From DALYLB01 sp046154695 (GTDB lineage: Bacteria; Acidobacteriota; Blastocatellia; RBC074): DNA of 49,684 bases. Below are positions 8,329 to 16,582 of this stretch, piece after piece. The stretch covers positions 1 through 49,684 of the forward strand of contig JBJXFI010000213.1 of the NCBI GenBank assembly GCA_046154695.1. Direction: 5' to 3'. Under the pieces are notes generated by a model that saw only the letters and a program-made list of their open reading frames with translations, was not told the DNA's origin and ran no database searches. The position numbers and the translations under genes are program-made. How positions within the stretch are numbered: the first letter of the stretch is position 1; each line of letters begins with the position of its first letter.

Positions 8329-8501
8329 CGGGCGCCAGGGAATTCTTGCCCACAGACCGGCCGGACGGCGCGATTGGGATGGCGTTTCGCGGGCAAGGAG
8401 GGATATGATTCGCCAGTTGTCATCAGCCGATTTTCGCCGCGTGAAGCTTATCGTCAAAGTTGCTCCGCCCGCGGGCGGGCTTTCAGAAAAGGGGAATGAA
8501 G

Positions 8502-10787
8502 ATGCGACTTCTCAAACTGATTCCGATTTTGAGTTTGTTGGCGGCCGTATTCCTGACGATCCCGAACCATGCGCAGCAGTCGCCAAAGGTCGAACAGGTC
8601 GAGCTTCAGCCCCTTGCCGCGCAGGTCAGGCGGCTGGTGGAAGTGATGGACTATCTGGGTTCGCCCCTCAGCGCCGCCGACAAACAGGCGCTGGAAAGGG
8701 CCGGCGGCGAAACCGATGCGGCGCGGGCGCGGCGCGAAACCCAGGACGTGCTCGACCGCTATTGCCTGCTCGACGTGCACATCAATCCCGAGAGCCGCGT
8801 CAAGGTGGAGCAGGGGCGGGCGAAAGCCGAGCTGGTCGAACACGGTTGGCGCGCGTTCCTGGTCAAGGTTCGCAACGAGGCGGGCGTGACGGCGCAGCTC
8901 AGAGCCGAGAGCCAGAACGCGCTGAAGGTCTTTTCGCGCGGCCCCAGCGGCTCCAGCACCAGCCCGCGCCCCGGGCAAACGATCACCGAGCGCGACGTGC
9001 GCGACCGCTGGCTGGATCTGTCGATGTTCAACAAGCCGCCGATGAAGCCGGAGCTTTCCGGACTGGCGCTCGAATACCGCGTCATTCAACTCTACAGCCG
9101 CGATGCGGGTCGCCGGGAGGCCCGGATCAGTTTCAATGTCGGCCAGGGATCCCAGGATATCGGGTTTCGAAACGACACGGACATCCTCTTCGACTGCCGT
9201 CCGGCGGCGGATGTGACGCTGCGCGTGCTGGACGAACACGGGCGCCCCGCGACGGCGTCGTTCGTTATCCGCGACGCGCGGGAGCACGTCTACCCGCTGC
9301 AAACCAAACGGCTCGCGCCCGATTTCGACTTCCACCCCCAGATCTACCGCGCGGACGGCGAGCGGATCAAGCTGCCGGCGGGCGATTACACGGTCGAGTA
9401 CACGCGCGGGCCGGAGTATCTGGTCAAACGCCAGGCGGTCAAGGTCGCTGCGGGCAGGCCGCAGGCCTTCACTTTCAAATTGGAGCGCTGGATCGATCTC
9501 GCGAAACTCGGCTGGTATTCGGGCGATCATCACATTCACGCCGCGGGCTGCATGCATTACGAGACGCCGACGCAGGGCGTGCTGCCCGAGGATATGATCC
9601 GCCACATCCTGGGCGAGGATTTGAACGTCGGCAGCGTGCTGACCTGGGGGCCCTGCTACTACTACCAGAAACAGTTTTTCGAGGGCAAGGACCACCAGCT
9701 TTCGACGCCTTCGAACCTGATGCGCTATGACGTGGAGGTCTCCGGCTTTCCGTCCAGCCACGCCGGGCACCTGGTCCTGCTGCGGCTGAAGGATCAGGAC
9801 TATCCGGGCGCGAAGGTGATCGAGGATTGGCCGACATGGGACCTGCCGATTCTTAAATGGGCAAAGGCGCAGGGCGCGGTCGTGGGGTTCGCCCATTCCG
9901 GCTGGGGGCTGGAAGTGAAAACGGCCGAGCTTCCGCATTACGAATTGCCGAAGTTCAACGGGATCGGCGCGAACGAATACATCGTCGACGTGGCGCACGA
10001 CGCGGTGGATTTCATTTCGACGGTGGACACACCGTCGGTGTGGGAATTGAACATCTGGTATCACACGCTCAACGCGGGGTTTCGCACGCGCATCAGCGGC
10101 GAGACCGATTTCCCATGCATCTATGGCGAACGCGTCGGGCTGGGACGGAGCTACGTCAAGCTCGATGGCAAATTGAGCTACGACGCCTGGGTGTCGGGCG
10201 TGCACGCCGGGCGCAGTTACGTCTCCGACGGCAAGAGCCATCTGCTCGACTTTCAGGTGAACGGGGAACAGGTCGGCATGCGGGGCAGCGAGTTGAAGCT
10301 CGGCCGGGCCGAAACGGTTCGCGTGACGGCGAAGGTCGCCGCGCGGCTGGACGAGCAGCCGAACGAAGCGATCGCCGCGCTGCGGTACGACCAGAAGCCG
10401 TACTGGGAACTGGAGCGCTCGCGCATCGGCAAATCCCGCGAGGTTCCGGTCGAACTGATCGTCAACGGCCGGCCGGTTGCGAGGAAACATATCCTGGCCG
10501 ACGGCGCGACGCGCGACGTGGCGTTCGACGTTCTGATCGAACAGAGCAGTTGGGTCGCGCTGCGCATCCTGCCGTCCTCGCACACCAACCCGATCTTCGT
10601 CGTCGTTGGCGGCCAGCCGATCCGTGCTTCACGTCGCAGCGCCGAATGGTGCCTGAAGGCCGTGGATCAATGCTGGAGCCAGAAAGCGCCGAAGATTTCC
10701 GCGAAGGAACGCCCGGACGCCGAGCAGGCCTATGAGCATGCACGGCAGGTCTATCGCAGGATTCTGGCCGAGAGCAGGGTGGATTGA
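8502..10787 (+). CDS. Secreted CehA/McbA-family metallohydrolase (PHP-like)
   Basis: A 761-residue protein with a signal peptide (about 1-25) and an N-terminal beta-rich part that may include a carbohydrate-binding-like fold. From about residue 325 it has a PHP-type metallohydrolase domain. The domain opens with G-D-H-H-I-H (H344 and H346 are likely metal ligands) and continues with G-F-A-H-S-G-W-G and G-E-T-D-F-P. CehA and McbA are carbaryl hydrolases from this family; most relatives, including many in Acidobacteriota, have unknown substrates. I chose the ATG at 8502 because AAGGGGA at 8489-8495 sits 6 nt before it; the ATG at 8496 would overlap that site. It converges on the sugar-binding lipoprotein gene with only 11 bp between stops. 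Substrate is unknown; phosphodiester or ester hydrolysis is plausible. Confidence 0.85.
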   Translation: MRLLKLIPILSLLAAVFLTIPNHAQQSPKVEQVELQPLAAQVRRLVEVMDYLGSPLSAADKQALERAGGETDAARARRETQDVLDRYCLLDVHINPESRVKVEQGRAKAELVEHGWRAFLVKVRNEAGVTAQLRAESQNALKVFSRGPSGSSTSPRPGQTITERDVRDRWLDLSMFNKPPMKPELSGLALEYRVIQLYSRDAGRREARISFNVGQGSQDIGFRNDTDILFDCRPAADVTLRVLDEHGRPATASFVIRDAREHVYPLQTKRLAPDFDFHPQIYRADGERIKLPAGDYTVEYTRGPEYLVKRQAVKVAAGRPQAFTFKLERWIDLAKLGWYSGDHHIHAAGCMHYETPTQGVLPEDMIRHILGEDLNVGSVLTWGPCYYYQKQFFEGKDHQLSTPSNLMRYDVEVSGFPSSHAGHLVLLRLKDQDYPGAKVIEDWPTWDLPILKWAKAQGAVVGFAHSGWGLEVKTAELPHYELPKFNGIGANEYIVDVAHDAVDFISTVDTPSVWELNIWYHTLNAGFRTRISGETDFPCIYGERVGLGRSYVKLDGKLSYDAWVSGVHAGRSYVSDGKSHLLDFQVNGEQVGMRGSELKLGRAETVRVTAKVAARLDEQPNEAIAALRYDQKPYWELERSRIGKSREVPVELIVNGRPVARKHILADGATRDVAFDVLIEQSSWVALRILPSSHTNPIFVVVGGQPIRASRRSAEWCLKAVDQCWSQKAPKISAKERPDAEQAYEHARQVYRRILAESRVD

Positions 10788-10798
10788 TCTTGCGCCCG

Positions 10799-11755
10799 CT
10801 ACGGTCTCTTTCCGTCGAGGTTCTCGCGGGTGATCAGTTCGATCTTGACGGTCATCTCTTCCTGAATGGGTTCGCCCTTGAGCAGGCGCACCGCGGTTTC
10901 GACGCCCTGCCGCCCCATGTCAGCGGGAAATTGCGCGACGGTCGCGGCCATCAGATTGTTTCGCACGGCGTCGCGCGCTTCCGAGAAGGCGTCGAATCCG
11001 ATGACCGAGATCTTTCCGGCTTTGCCGGAGGCCCGGATCGCCTCGACGGCGCCGAGCGCCATCAGATCGCTGCAGGCGAAGAGCCCCTGAATCCCCGGCT
11101 GCGCCTGCAGCATGTTTTGAAATACGTTGTAGCCCTGATCGCGCTCCCAGTTGGCTGTCTGCGAAGAGACGATCTGGATGCCGGGCGACCCCGAGACCGC
11201 CTGCCGAAAGCCCTTGAGCCGTGAATCGCCGGTTTCGTGGCCGGGGATGCCTTCGAGGATCGCCACCATTCCCTTGCCGCCGAGCGTCTTGACCATCAAT
11301 TCGCCCGCCAGCCTTCCGCCCTCCAGATTGTCGGAGCCGATGAAGGCCGCGACCTTTCCATTGGCTGCCGCCAGCGCTTCCGGGTTGACGCGCGTGTCAA
11401 GAATGACGACCGGGATGCCGGCCTGATTCGCCTTGACGATGGCCGGAACGATCTCCTTCGATCCGCTCGGCGTGACGCAGAGCGCCGAGACGCGGCTTTG
11501 GATCAGATTCTCGATGATCTGCATCTGCTTTTCGACATCCACTTCGCGCTCGGCCGCCTGAACCAGCAGGTTGACGTTCAAGCGCCGGGCCGCCTCTTCC
11601 GCCCCTTTCTGCATGTCGTTGAAGAAGGGGTTGTTCAGCGTCTTGACGACCAGCGCGATCGTGGGGCGGCCATCCGACGATGATTGATTGCGCCCGCAGC
11701 CGCCGAAAAGCGACAGCAGCGCCGCCGCCAAGAGAATGAACAGTCGTTTTTTCAT
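10799..11755 (-). CDS. Sugar ABC transporter substrate-binding lipoprotein (RbsB/IbpA type)
   Basis: A 318-residue periplasmic binding protein of the ribose/galactose class. The lipobox L-F-G-G-C gives a lipidated C20 after a short signal peptide, then comes the typical first strand T-I-A-L-V-V-K-T-L-N-N-P-F-F. The start ATG at 11755 has GGGAG about 9 nt upstream. It is the last gene of a set of ATPase, permease and binding protein on this strand. It is separated from the permease by 241 bp that hold repeat A2, so its expression may depend partly on a separate promoter. Position beside an iolE-like gene and the iol genes suggests myo-inositol as ligand, as in Caulobacter IbpA-IatA-IatP. The ribose family cannot be told apart by sequence alone here. 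Confidence 0.9.
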   Translation of the reverse strand: MKKRLFILLAAALLSLFGGCGRNQSSSDGRPTIALVVKTLNNPFFNDMQKGAEEAARRLNVNLLVQAAEREVDVEKQMQIIENLIQSRVSALCVTPSGSKEIVPAIVKANQAGIPVVILDTRVNPEALAAANGKVAAFIGSDNLEGGRLAGELMVKTLGGKGMVAILEGIPGHETGDSRLKGFRQAVSGSPGIQIVSSQTANWERDQGYNVFQNMLQAQPGIQGLFACSDLMALGAVEAIRASGKAGKISVIGFDAFSEARDAVRNNLMAATVAQFPADMGRQGVETAVRLLKGEPIQEEMTVKIELITRENLDGKRP

Positions 11756-11823
11756 TTTGTATCGCTCCCGTCGCTTTGCGACGCCCGTAAACAATGAAAA
11801 TCGTTCGGATCTCTACCATCAGC

Positions 11824-11950
11824 CCAATGGCATTCAGCTACGAAAGAAGAGAGCACGGAACAGACGGAAATAACGGAACAAACGGAGTTTTCCCGGTTTG
11901 TTTCGTTTGTTCCATTATCCAGCCTTTTTTTCTTCACTGAATGCCATTGG
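11824..11950. repeat. Family A element, chimeric copy A2 with 14-bp terminal inverted repeats
   Basis: The termini CCAATGGCATTCAG (11824-11837) and its exact complement (11937-11950) enclose the family A core, with ACGGAACAG, ACGGAAATA and ACGGAACAA units near 11856-11886 and a degraded right arm of TTCGTTTGTTCCATT type. The ends differ from the other A copies, so it is a variant or a nested insertion. It lies between the permease and binding-protein genes. Just beyond, 11951-11990 carries GGCGGAGCTTCGAA and CTCCGCGTGAG, which look like decayed pieces of families B and C. Confidence 0.75.
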
Positions 11951-11996
11951 CCTGAAGGCGGAGCTTCGAACATTTGCGTCTCCGCGTGAGTCCATC

Positions 11997-12944
11997 TCAA
12001 CGCCTGCTTTTCTTCAGCGCCATATCCAGCAGCACGGCGACGATGATGACGAGGCCGATGATGATCTGCTGCGCGAAGGAGCTGATGTTCAACAGGGTCA
12101 GCCCGTTTCTCAGAACACCGATGATCAGGGCGCCGATCAGCGTTCCGAACACATTGCCTTCGCCGCCCATCAGACTGGTGCCGCCGATGACCGTCGCCGC
12201 GATGGCGTCGAGTTCGTACATCATCCCCGCGATCGGCTGCGCCGAATTCAGCCGCGCGGTCAGCAGAATCGCCGCCAGCCCCGCCAGCCCGCCGCAGATC
12301 CCATAGATCGAGGTCTTATACAGCCGGACATTGACGCCCGAAAGAATCGCCGCCTCCTCGTTGCCGCCGATGGCATAGGCATAGCGGCCGAGTTTCGTTT
12401 TGGTCAGCAGGAAATAGGCGGCGAAGAAGACCGCCAGCATAACCAGCACCGGCATGGGAATGCCCAGCGGCCGGCCGGTCGCGAGATACCGAAAGGAATC
12501 GGAGAAGCCGGAGACCGGCCGCCCTTCGGTAAACAGCAGCGCCGCGCCGCGAGCCACGCTCATCATTCCCAGCGTGGCGATGAATGGAGGCAACCGGCCA
12601 ATCGTGATGAGCAGCCCGTTCACCGCGCCGCTCGAAAAACCGACGGCCAGTCCCGCCGCCACCGCCGCCGGCGCCGGGACGTTTTTCTGCAGCAGGCTGG
12701 CCATCACCACGCCGGAAAACGCCAGCACCGAGCCGACCGAAAGATCGATGCCGGCGGTGATGATGACGAAGGTCATGCCGGCGGCGATGATCGCGATGAT
12801 CGCCGTCTGTTCGGCGACGTTCAACAGATTTGAAACCGTCAGAAAGTGCGGCGTCAGAATCCACAAGACCACGCACAGCGCCAGCAGCCCGAACAGCGTC
12901 CCGAACTGTCTGCCGTGCTGTCCGACGTAGGCTTTAAGTCTCAT
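11997..12944 (-). CDS. Sugar ABC transporter permease (RbsC/IatP type)
   Basis: A 315-residue integral membrane protein with the hydrophobic profile of the ribose/xylose/inositol permease family. The hallmark A-G-I-D-L-S-V-G-S motif falls after the second helix, and the cytoplasmic loop G-N-E-E-A-A-I-L-S-G-V is the site of ATPase contact. It forms the inner-membrane channel of the importer. The start overlaps the upstream ATPase gene by 11 bp, a sign of translational coupling. The likely substrate is myo-inositol by gene context (inference); the family also carries ribose, xylose and galactose. Confidence 0.93.
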   Translation of the reverse strand: MRLKAYVGQHGRQFGTLFGLLALCVVLWILTPHFLTVSNLLNVAEQTAIIAIIAAGMTFVIITAGIDLSVGSVLAFSGVVMASLLQKNVPAPAAVAAGLAVGFSSGAVNGLLITIGRLPPFIATLGMMSVARGAALLFTEGRPVSGFSDSFRYLATGRPLGIPMPVLVMLAVFFAAYFLLTKTKLGRYAYAIGGNEEAAILSGVNVRLYKTSIYGICGGLAGLAAILLTARLNSAQPIAGMMYELDAIAATVIGGTSLMGGEGNVFGTLIGALIIGVLRNGLTLLNISSFAQQIIIGLVIIVAVLLDMALKKSRR

Positions 12945-14436
12945 TCGGTTGTTCTCCCAGCGCGCAGTGCAGAATTTTTTCCTGCGTCGCTTCCTTGGCT
13001 GAGAATTCTCCGTTGATGCGGCCTTGATGCATCACGAGAATCCGGTCGCTCATCCCCAAAATCTCGGGCAGGTCCGACGAAATCATGATAATGGCGGCGC
13101 CGGAAGCCGTCAGTTGATTCATCAACTGATAAATCTCGGCCTTCGACCCGACATCGATTCCGCGGGTCGGTTCGTCGAAGATCAGGATGTCGCCGCGCGA
13201 ACAGAGCCATTTGGCGAGCACGACCTTTTGCTGATTGCCTCCGCTCAGGTGCATCACCCGCTGGCCGGGTCCGGTGGTCTTGATGCGAAGCTCTTTCTGG
13301 AAATGGGCGGCGGCCTCGTCTTCCTTGCGCCGGCTGACGACGCCCGCCCGCGAAAATCGCTCCACGCTCGGCAGACAGATGTTTTCCCGCACGGACAACG
13401 GCAGGACCAGGCCCTGCGTCTTGCGGTCCTCGGTCAGGAAGCCGAGCCCCAGGCCGATCGCATGGCGGGGCGAGGCGATCTTTTGCCGCCGGCCCTTGAC
13501 GCGGACGCTGCCGGCGTCCGGCTTATCCAACCCGAAGATCGCGCGCGCCAGCTCCGTTCGACCCGATCCCAACAGCCCCGCGATGCCCAGAACTTCGCCC
13601 TCGTGCAGTGAAAAGCCGATGCCGGCCAGCGCGGCGCCGCGGCTCAATCCCTCGACGCGCAATACTTCCGCGCCGCGCGGCGCCGCGACTTTCGGAAACT
13701 GCTGGGTGAGCTCGCGGTTGACCATCATTCGTATCAATTCCGGCTTTGTGACGTCGGCGATGTCGCGCGTGCCGACCCAGCCGCCGTCGCGCAGCACCGT
13801 CACGCGGTCGCCGATCTCGAACAGCTCCTCCATTCGGTGGGAGATGTAGATGATTGAAACGCCGGCCGATTTCAGCTTGCGAATGCGCGCGAACAGCTCG
13901 CGGATCTCGCGCTCGGTCAGCGCCGAGGTCGGCTCGTCCATGATCAGGATTCGCGCGTCGAGCGAGACGGCTTTGGCGATCTCCACCATCTGCTGTTCGG
14001 CGATGCTCAGGTCCCTGACCGGCCGCCGCGGATCGAAATCGACTCCCAGCCCGGACAGCAGCGCGCGCGCGGATCGGTTCATCGCTTTCCGGTCGAGGAG
14101 CCCCAGGGATGACGGCTCGCGCCCGAGAAAGATGTTCTCCGCCGCCGATAATTGCGGAACCAGATTCAATTCCTGATAGATGATGCCGATGCCGAGTTCG
14201 CGCGAGTCGCGCGGGGTTTTGATTTCGATCTCGCGCCCGTCGAGCAGAATTTGCCCGCCGTCTTTCTGATACGCGCCGCTGAGGATCTTCATCAGCGTGG
14301 ATTTGCCCGCGCCGTTTTCGCCGAGCAGGATGTGAACCTCGCCGCGCCGCAGATCGAAGCTGACCTCGTCCAGCGCCACCACGCCCGGAAAGGTCTTGCG
14401 AATCTTCCGCATTTGAAGCACGGCGCGATCTTCCAT
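12934..14436 (-). CDS. Sugar ABC transporter ATP-binding protein (RbsA/IatA type)
   Basis: A 500-residue protein with two fused nucleotide-binding domains. The first is canonical: Walker A G-E-N-G-A-G-K-S-T (39-47), a signature of the L-S-I-A-E-Q-Q type and Walker B I-L-I-M-D-E-P. The second has the degenerate P-loop G-L-L-G-S-G-R-T-E typical of RbsA relatives but retains L-S-G-G-N-Q-Q and I-L-I-F-D-E-P-T-R-G-I-D. It energises the adjacent permease. It abuts the IolE-like gene with no gap (14436/14437) and overlaps the permease, so the three form one operon. Myo-inositol uptake is the most likely role from context. Confidence 0.94.
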   Translation of the reverse strand: MEDRAVLQMRKIRKTFPGVVALDEVSFDLRRGEVHILLGENGAGKSTLMKILSGAYQKDGGQILLDGREIEIKTPRDSRELGIGIIYQELNLVPQLSAAENIFLGREPSSLGLLDRKAMNRSARALLSGLGVDFDPRRPVRDLSIAEQQMVEIAKAVSLDARILIMDEPTSALTEREIRELFARIRKLKSAGVSIIYISHRMEELFEIGDRVTVLRDGGWVGTRDIADVTKPELIRMMVNRELTQQFPKVAAPRGAEVLRVEGLSRGAALAGIGFSLHEGEVLGIAGLLGSGRTELARAIFGLDKPDAGSVRVKGRRQKIASPRHAIGLGLGFLTEDRKTQGLVLPLSVRENICLPSVERFSRAGVVSRRKEDEAAAHFQKELRIKTTGPGQRVMHLSGGNQQKVVLAKWLCSRGDILIFDEPTRGIDVGSKAEIYQLMNQLTASGAAIIMISSDLPEILGMSDRILVMHQGRINGEFSAKEATQEKILHCALGEQPNET

Positions 14437-15345
14437 TTACAGTCCGATCCTGTCGCGCAAAAAGAGGCGGCTGCGAATGGCGCTTTCCACGGGCCGCACG
14501 CCGGGTTTGGTCGCGTCGGTGTCCTGTTCGACGATCGCCCAGCCGTCGAAGCCCGCCGCCGTCAATTCTGAAATCACCCGCGGAAAATCGACCGCGCCCT
14601 CGCCCAGTTCGCAAAAAACGTCGCGCCGCACGGCTTCCAGAAAGTCCACGCCGTCCCGGCGAACCGCGTCGAGCACCGCCGGGCGAATGTCCTTCAGGTG
14701 GAGGTGCCGAATGCGCGATCCGTGCTTCCGCACGGCCTCGAGCGGGTCGCCGCCGCCATATTGGTAATGGCCTGTGTCGAGGCAAAGCCCCAGCAGCTCA
14801 GCGTCCACTTCGGCGCACAGCCGTTCGATCTCGCTGGGCGTTTCGACATAGGTCGCGGCATGATGATGGAAGACCGAATCGAGGCCGAGTTCGCGGCAGG
14901 CCCGGGCGACGCGCGCCAGAATCCGCGCGGCGGCGGCCCACTGCTCGTCATTTAATCCATCGGGTCCGTCAAGGCTGTCGTCGACGCGGCCGGCCACGGC
15001 CTGCCGATGCGCGCTCATCTCGTCGGCCAGCACGATCAGCCGCGCGCCCGATTTCGAGAGCAGCTCGGCTGTCCGCATCGCCTCGGCGAATCCGGCCTCG
15101 TGGCGGCCGGCGTCGGCCAGCGGAATCGGCACGAAGGCCGCGACCAGTTCCAGCCCGCGCGCGGACAATTCCGTCGTCAATCGCCCCGGGTCGGAAGGGA
15201 AGTAATCATACGGCCCAAGCTCCGTGCCGTCGTACCCGGCCTGCCGCATCTCGTCGAGCACGGATTCATACGATTGCTGTCCGCCCCATCCACTGACTTC
15301 CATCACGCCCCAACTGACCGGGGCCGTGCCTATTTTGATTGCCAT
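14437..15345 (-). CDS. iolE: IolE-like inosose dehydratase / sugar-phosphate isomerase family
   Basis: A 302-residue TIM-barrel protein of the AP-endonuclease-2-like superfamily. The opening K-I-G-T-A-P-V-S-W-G-V is characteristic of inosose dehydratases. Metal-site residues are visible in F-H-H-H-A-A-T, L-D-T-G-H-Y, H-L-H-L-K-D and the C-terminal A-I-V-E-Q-D. IolE removes water from 2-keto-myo-inositol to give a diketone, the substrate of IolD. I chose ATG 15345 over an in-frame GTG at 15357. It sits directly upstream of the ABC importer and about 7 kb from iolG/iolD, so the pathway is split in two gene groups. Family members with the same fold can act on other ketoses, so a related isomerase role is possible. 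Confidence 0.85.
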   Translation of the reverse strand: MAIKIGTAPVSWGVMEVSGWGGQQSYESVLDEMRQAGYDGTELGPYDYFPSDPGRLTTELSARGLELVAAFVPIPLADAGRHEAGFAEAMRTAELLSKSGARLIVLADEMSAHRQAVAGRVDDSLDGPDGLNDEQWAAAARILARVARACRELGLDSVFHHHAATYVETPSEIERLCAEVDAELLGLCLDTGHYQYGGGDPLEAVRKHGSRIRHLHLKDIRPAVLDAVRRDGVDFLEAVRRDVFCELGEGAVDFPRVISELTAAGFDGWAIVEQDTDATKPGVRPVESAIRSRLFLRDRIGL

Positions 15346-15361
15346 ATGTTTGTCCACTTAA

Positions 15362-15487
15362 AGCGGTTTTCACTTGCGTGCGACGCGACTCGCCATCGAG
15401 AAGAGGAGGGAAAACGGAACAGAAGGAAATTACGGAACAAACGGAGCCCCGGATTGTTTGGTTTCGTCGATTCCGTTATTCCCGTCT
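15362..15487. repeat. Family A element, copy A3 (right side truncated)
   Basis: Starts with the AAGCGGTTTTCACTTGCGTGC flank type shared with A4 and A5, then AAGAGGAGGGAAAACGG, the ACGGAA-type units (15414-15444) and a right arm GATTCCGTTATTCCCGTC ending close to the stop of the dehydrogenase gene at 15503. The outer right flank is lost. It fills almost the whole gap between the IolE-like and dehydrogenase genes. Confidence 0.75.
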
Positions 15488-15502
15488 TCGCATGTGCCCG
15501 AT

Positions 15503-16525
15503 TCATGGCGCGGCGACGACCTTGATCGCCTCGCCCGCGCGCATTGCCTCAAACCCTTCGCCGATCCGGTTGAGCTGCAGCCGGTGCGTGACCAGTTTTT
15601 CGAGCGGCAGCAGCCCCGCTTCCAGCAGCCGCACGACTTTCGGAAATTCCGTTCGCTGAATGAAGGAGCCCATGATCGTCACTTCGTAGCGCGTCGTGAA
15701 ATATTGATTGAACTGCCGGTCGGCGTGTTGATTGATGCCGAAGAGAATCACGCGCCCGCCGGGGCGAACGATTTGCAGCGCTTCGGGCAGCAGCGTCCCC
15801 GCGGCGTCAATTACGATGTCCGCGCCGATGCCGGTGGCGGCCTTGATCTCGGCGGCGATGTCGCATGCCTTCGGATCGAGCGCGCCATCGGCGCCGAACC
15901 GCTCCGCCGTGCGGCGGCGGAACTCGACCGGCTCGATCATATACACCTTGCCCGCGCCGCCGGTTTTGCAGAGCAATTGAAAGATCAGGCCGATGGGGCC
16001 CGCGCCCAGAATCGCCACGCTCTCGCCGGGCATGAGCCGCGCCTTCTCAAACGCGTGCAGCACGCACGACAGCGGCTCGGCCAGCGTCGCGCGCTCGGGT
16101 GGAACATCGTGGCTGATCTTGTGCAGCGATATCGCCGGCGCCAGATTGAACTCGGCCAGCCCGCCGTGCCGGAAGATTCCCAGCGTCGTCATGTTTTCGC
16201 AAACATTCGTCATTCCCATTCGGCAATACCGGCACAACCCGCACGTGATATTCGGATCGATCACGACCCGGTCGCCGGGTTTCAGGTGGCCGACGCCGGC
16301 CCCGGTCTCCGTCACCATCGCCACATATTCGTGGCCGAGAATGCTGCCCGCCGTGGCCGGATGGCCGGGCGGGTCCGACAGAATGTGAATGTCCGTGCCG
16401 CAGATGCTCGCGCGCTCCACCCTGAGCAGCACATCGTCATCCGCCGCGATTCGCGGCATCGGGGCCGGCTCCACGCTCCATTTGCCTTCCCCATGAAAAA
16501 CCACCGCCTGCATTGTCGCGGCCAT
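15503..16525 (-). CDS. Zinc-dependent medium-chain alcohol/polyol dehydrogenase
   Basis: A 340-residue MDR dehydrogenase. Catalytic zinc ligands are C42 (C-G-T-D-I-H) and H65-E66 (G-H-E-Y). The structural zinc lobe has C95, C98, C101 and C109. The Rossmann motif is L-G-A-G-P-I-G. Such enzymes oxidise secondary alcohols of polyols or threonine with NAD(P). AAGGAGA sits about 3-9 nt upstream of ATG 16525, which decides the start over the longer frame. Between an IolE-like gene and the receptor gene, a role in oxidising an inositol isomer or a related cyclitol is a reasonable inference, but sorbitol or threonine dehydrogenase activity cannot be excluded from sequence. Confidence 0.9.
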   Translation of the reverse strand: MAATMQAVVFHGEGKWSVEPAPMPRIAADDDVLLRVERASICGTDIHILSDPPGHPATAGSILGHEYVAMVTETGAGVGHLKPGDRVVIDPNITCGLCRYCRMGMTNVCENMTTLGIFRHGGLAEFNLAPAISLHKISHDVPPERATLAEPLSCVLHAFEKARLMPGESVAILGAGPIGLIFQLLCKTGGAGKVYMIEPVEFRRRTAERFGADGALDPKACDIAAEIKAATGIGADIVIDAAGTLLPEALQIVRPGGRVILFGINQHADRQFNQYFTTRYEVTIMGSFIQRTEFPKVVRLLEAGLLPLEKLVTHRLQLNRIGEGFEAMRAGEAIKVVAAP

Positions 16526-16544
16526 ATCTCTCCTTGAAAAAAGT

Positions 16545-16568
16545 GGCACAAGCTGTCCAGCTTGTGCC
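16545..16568. repeat. Family E palindrome E1
   Basis: GGCACAAGCTG-TC-CAGCTTGTGCC is a perfect 11-bp stem with a 2-nt loop. It lies in the 57-bp gap between the unknown secreted protein and the dehydrogenase, just upstream of the dehydrogenase ribosome site on the minus strand. The flanking AAAAGCATGGC (minus-strand reading) recurs at the second copy near 28310. Confidence 0.8.
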
Positions 16569-16582
16569 GCCATGCTTTTGTA

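Noticed and set aside
8404..8501. AAGGAGGG followed by ATG at 8404 as a separate gene start
   Set aside because: The frame runs out of phase through the metallohydrolase gene and has no protein-like features. The same bases might be part of a promoter (TATGAT), but no good -35 was found.
8454..10583. A 709-codon open frame on the minus strand
   Set aside because: Complement of the CehA-like metallohydrolase gene, whose signal peptide and metal motifs are convincing; the antisense frame shows no motif.
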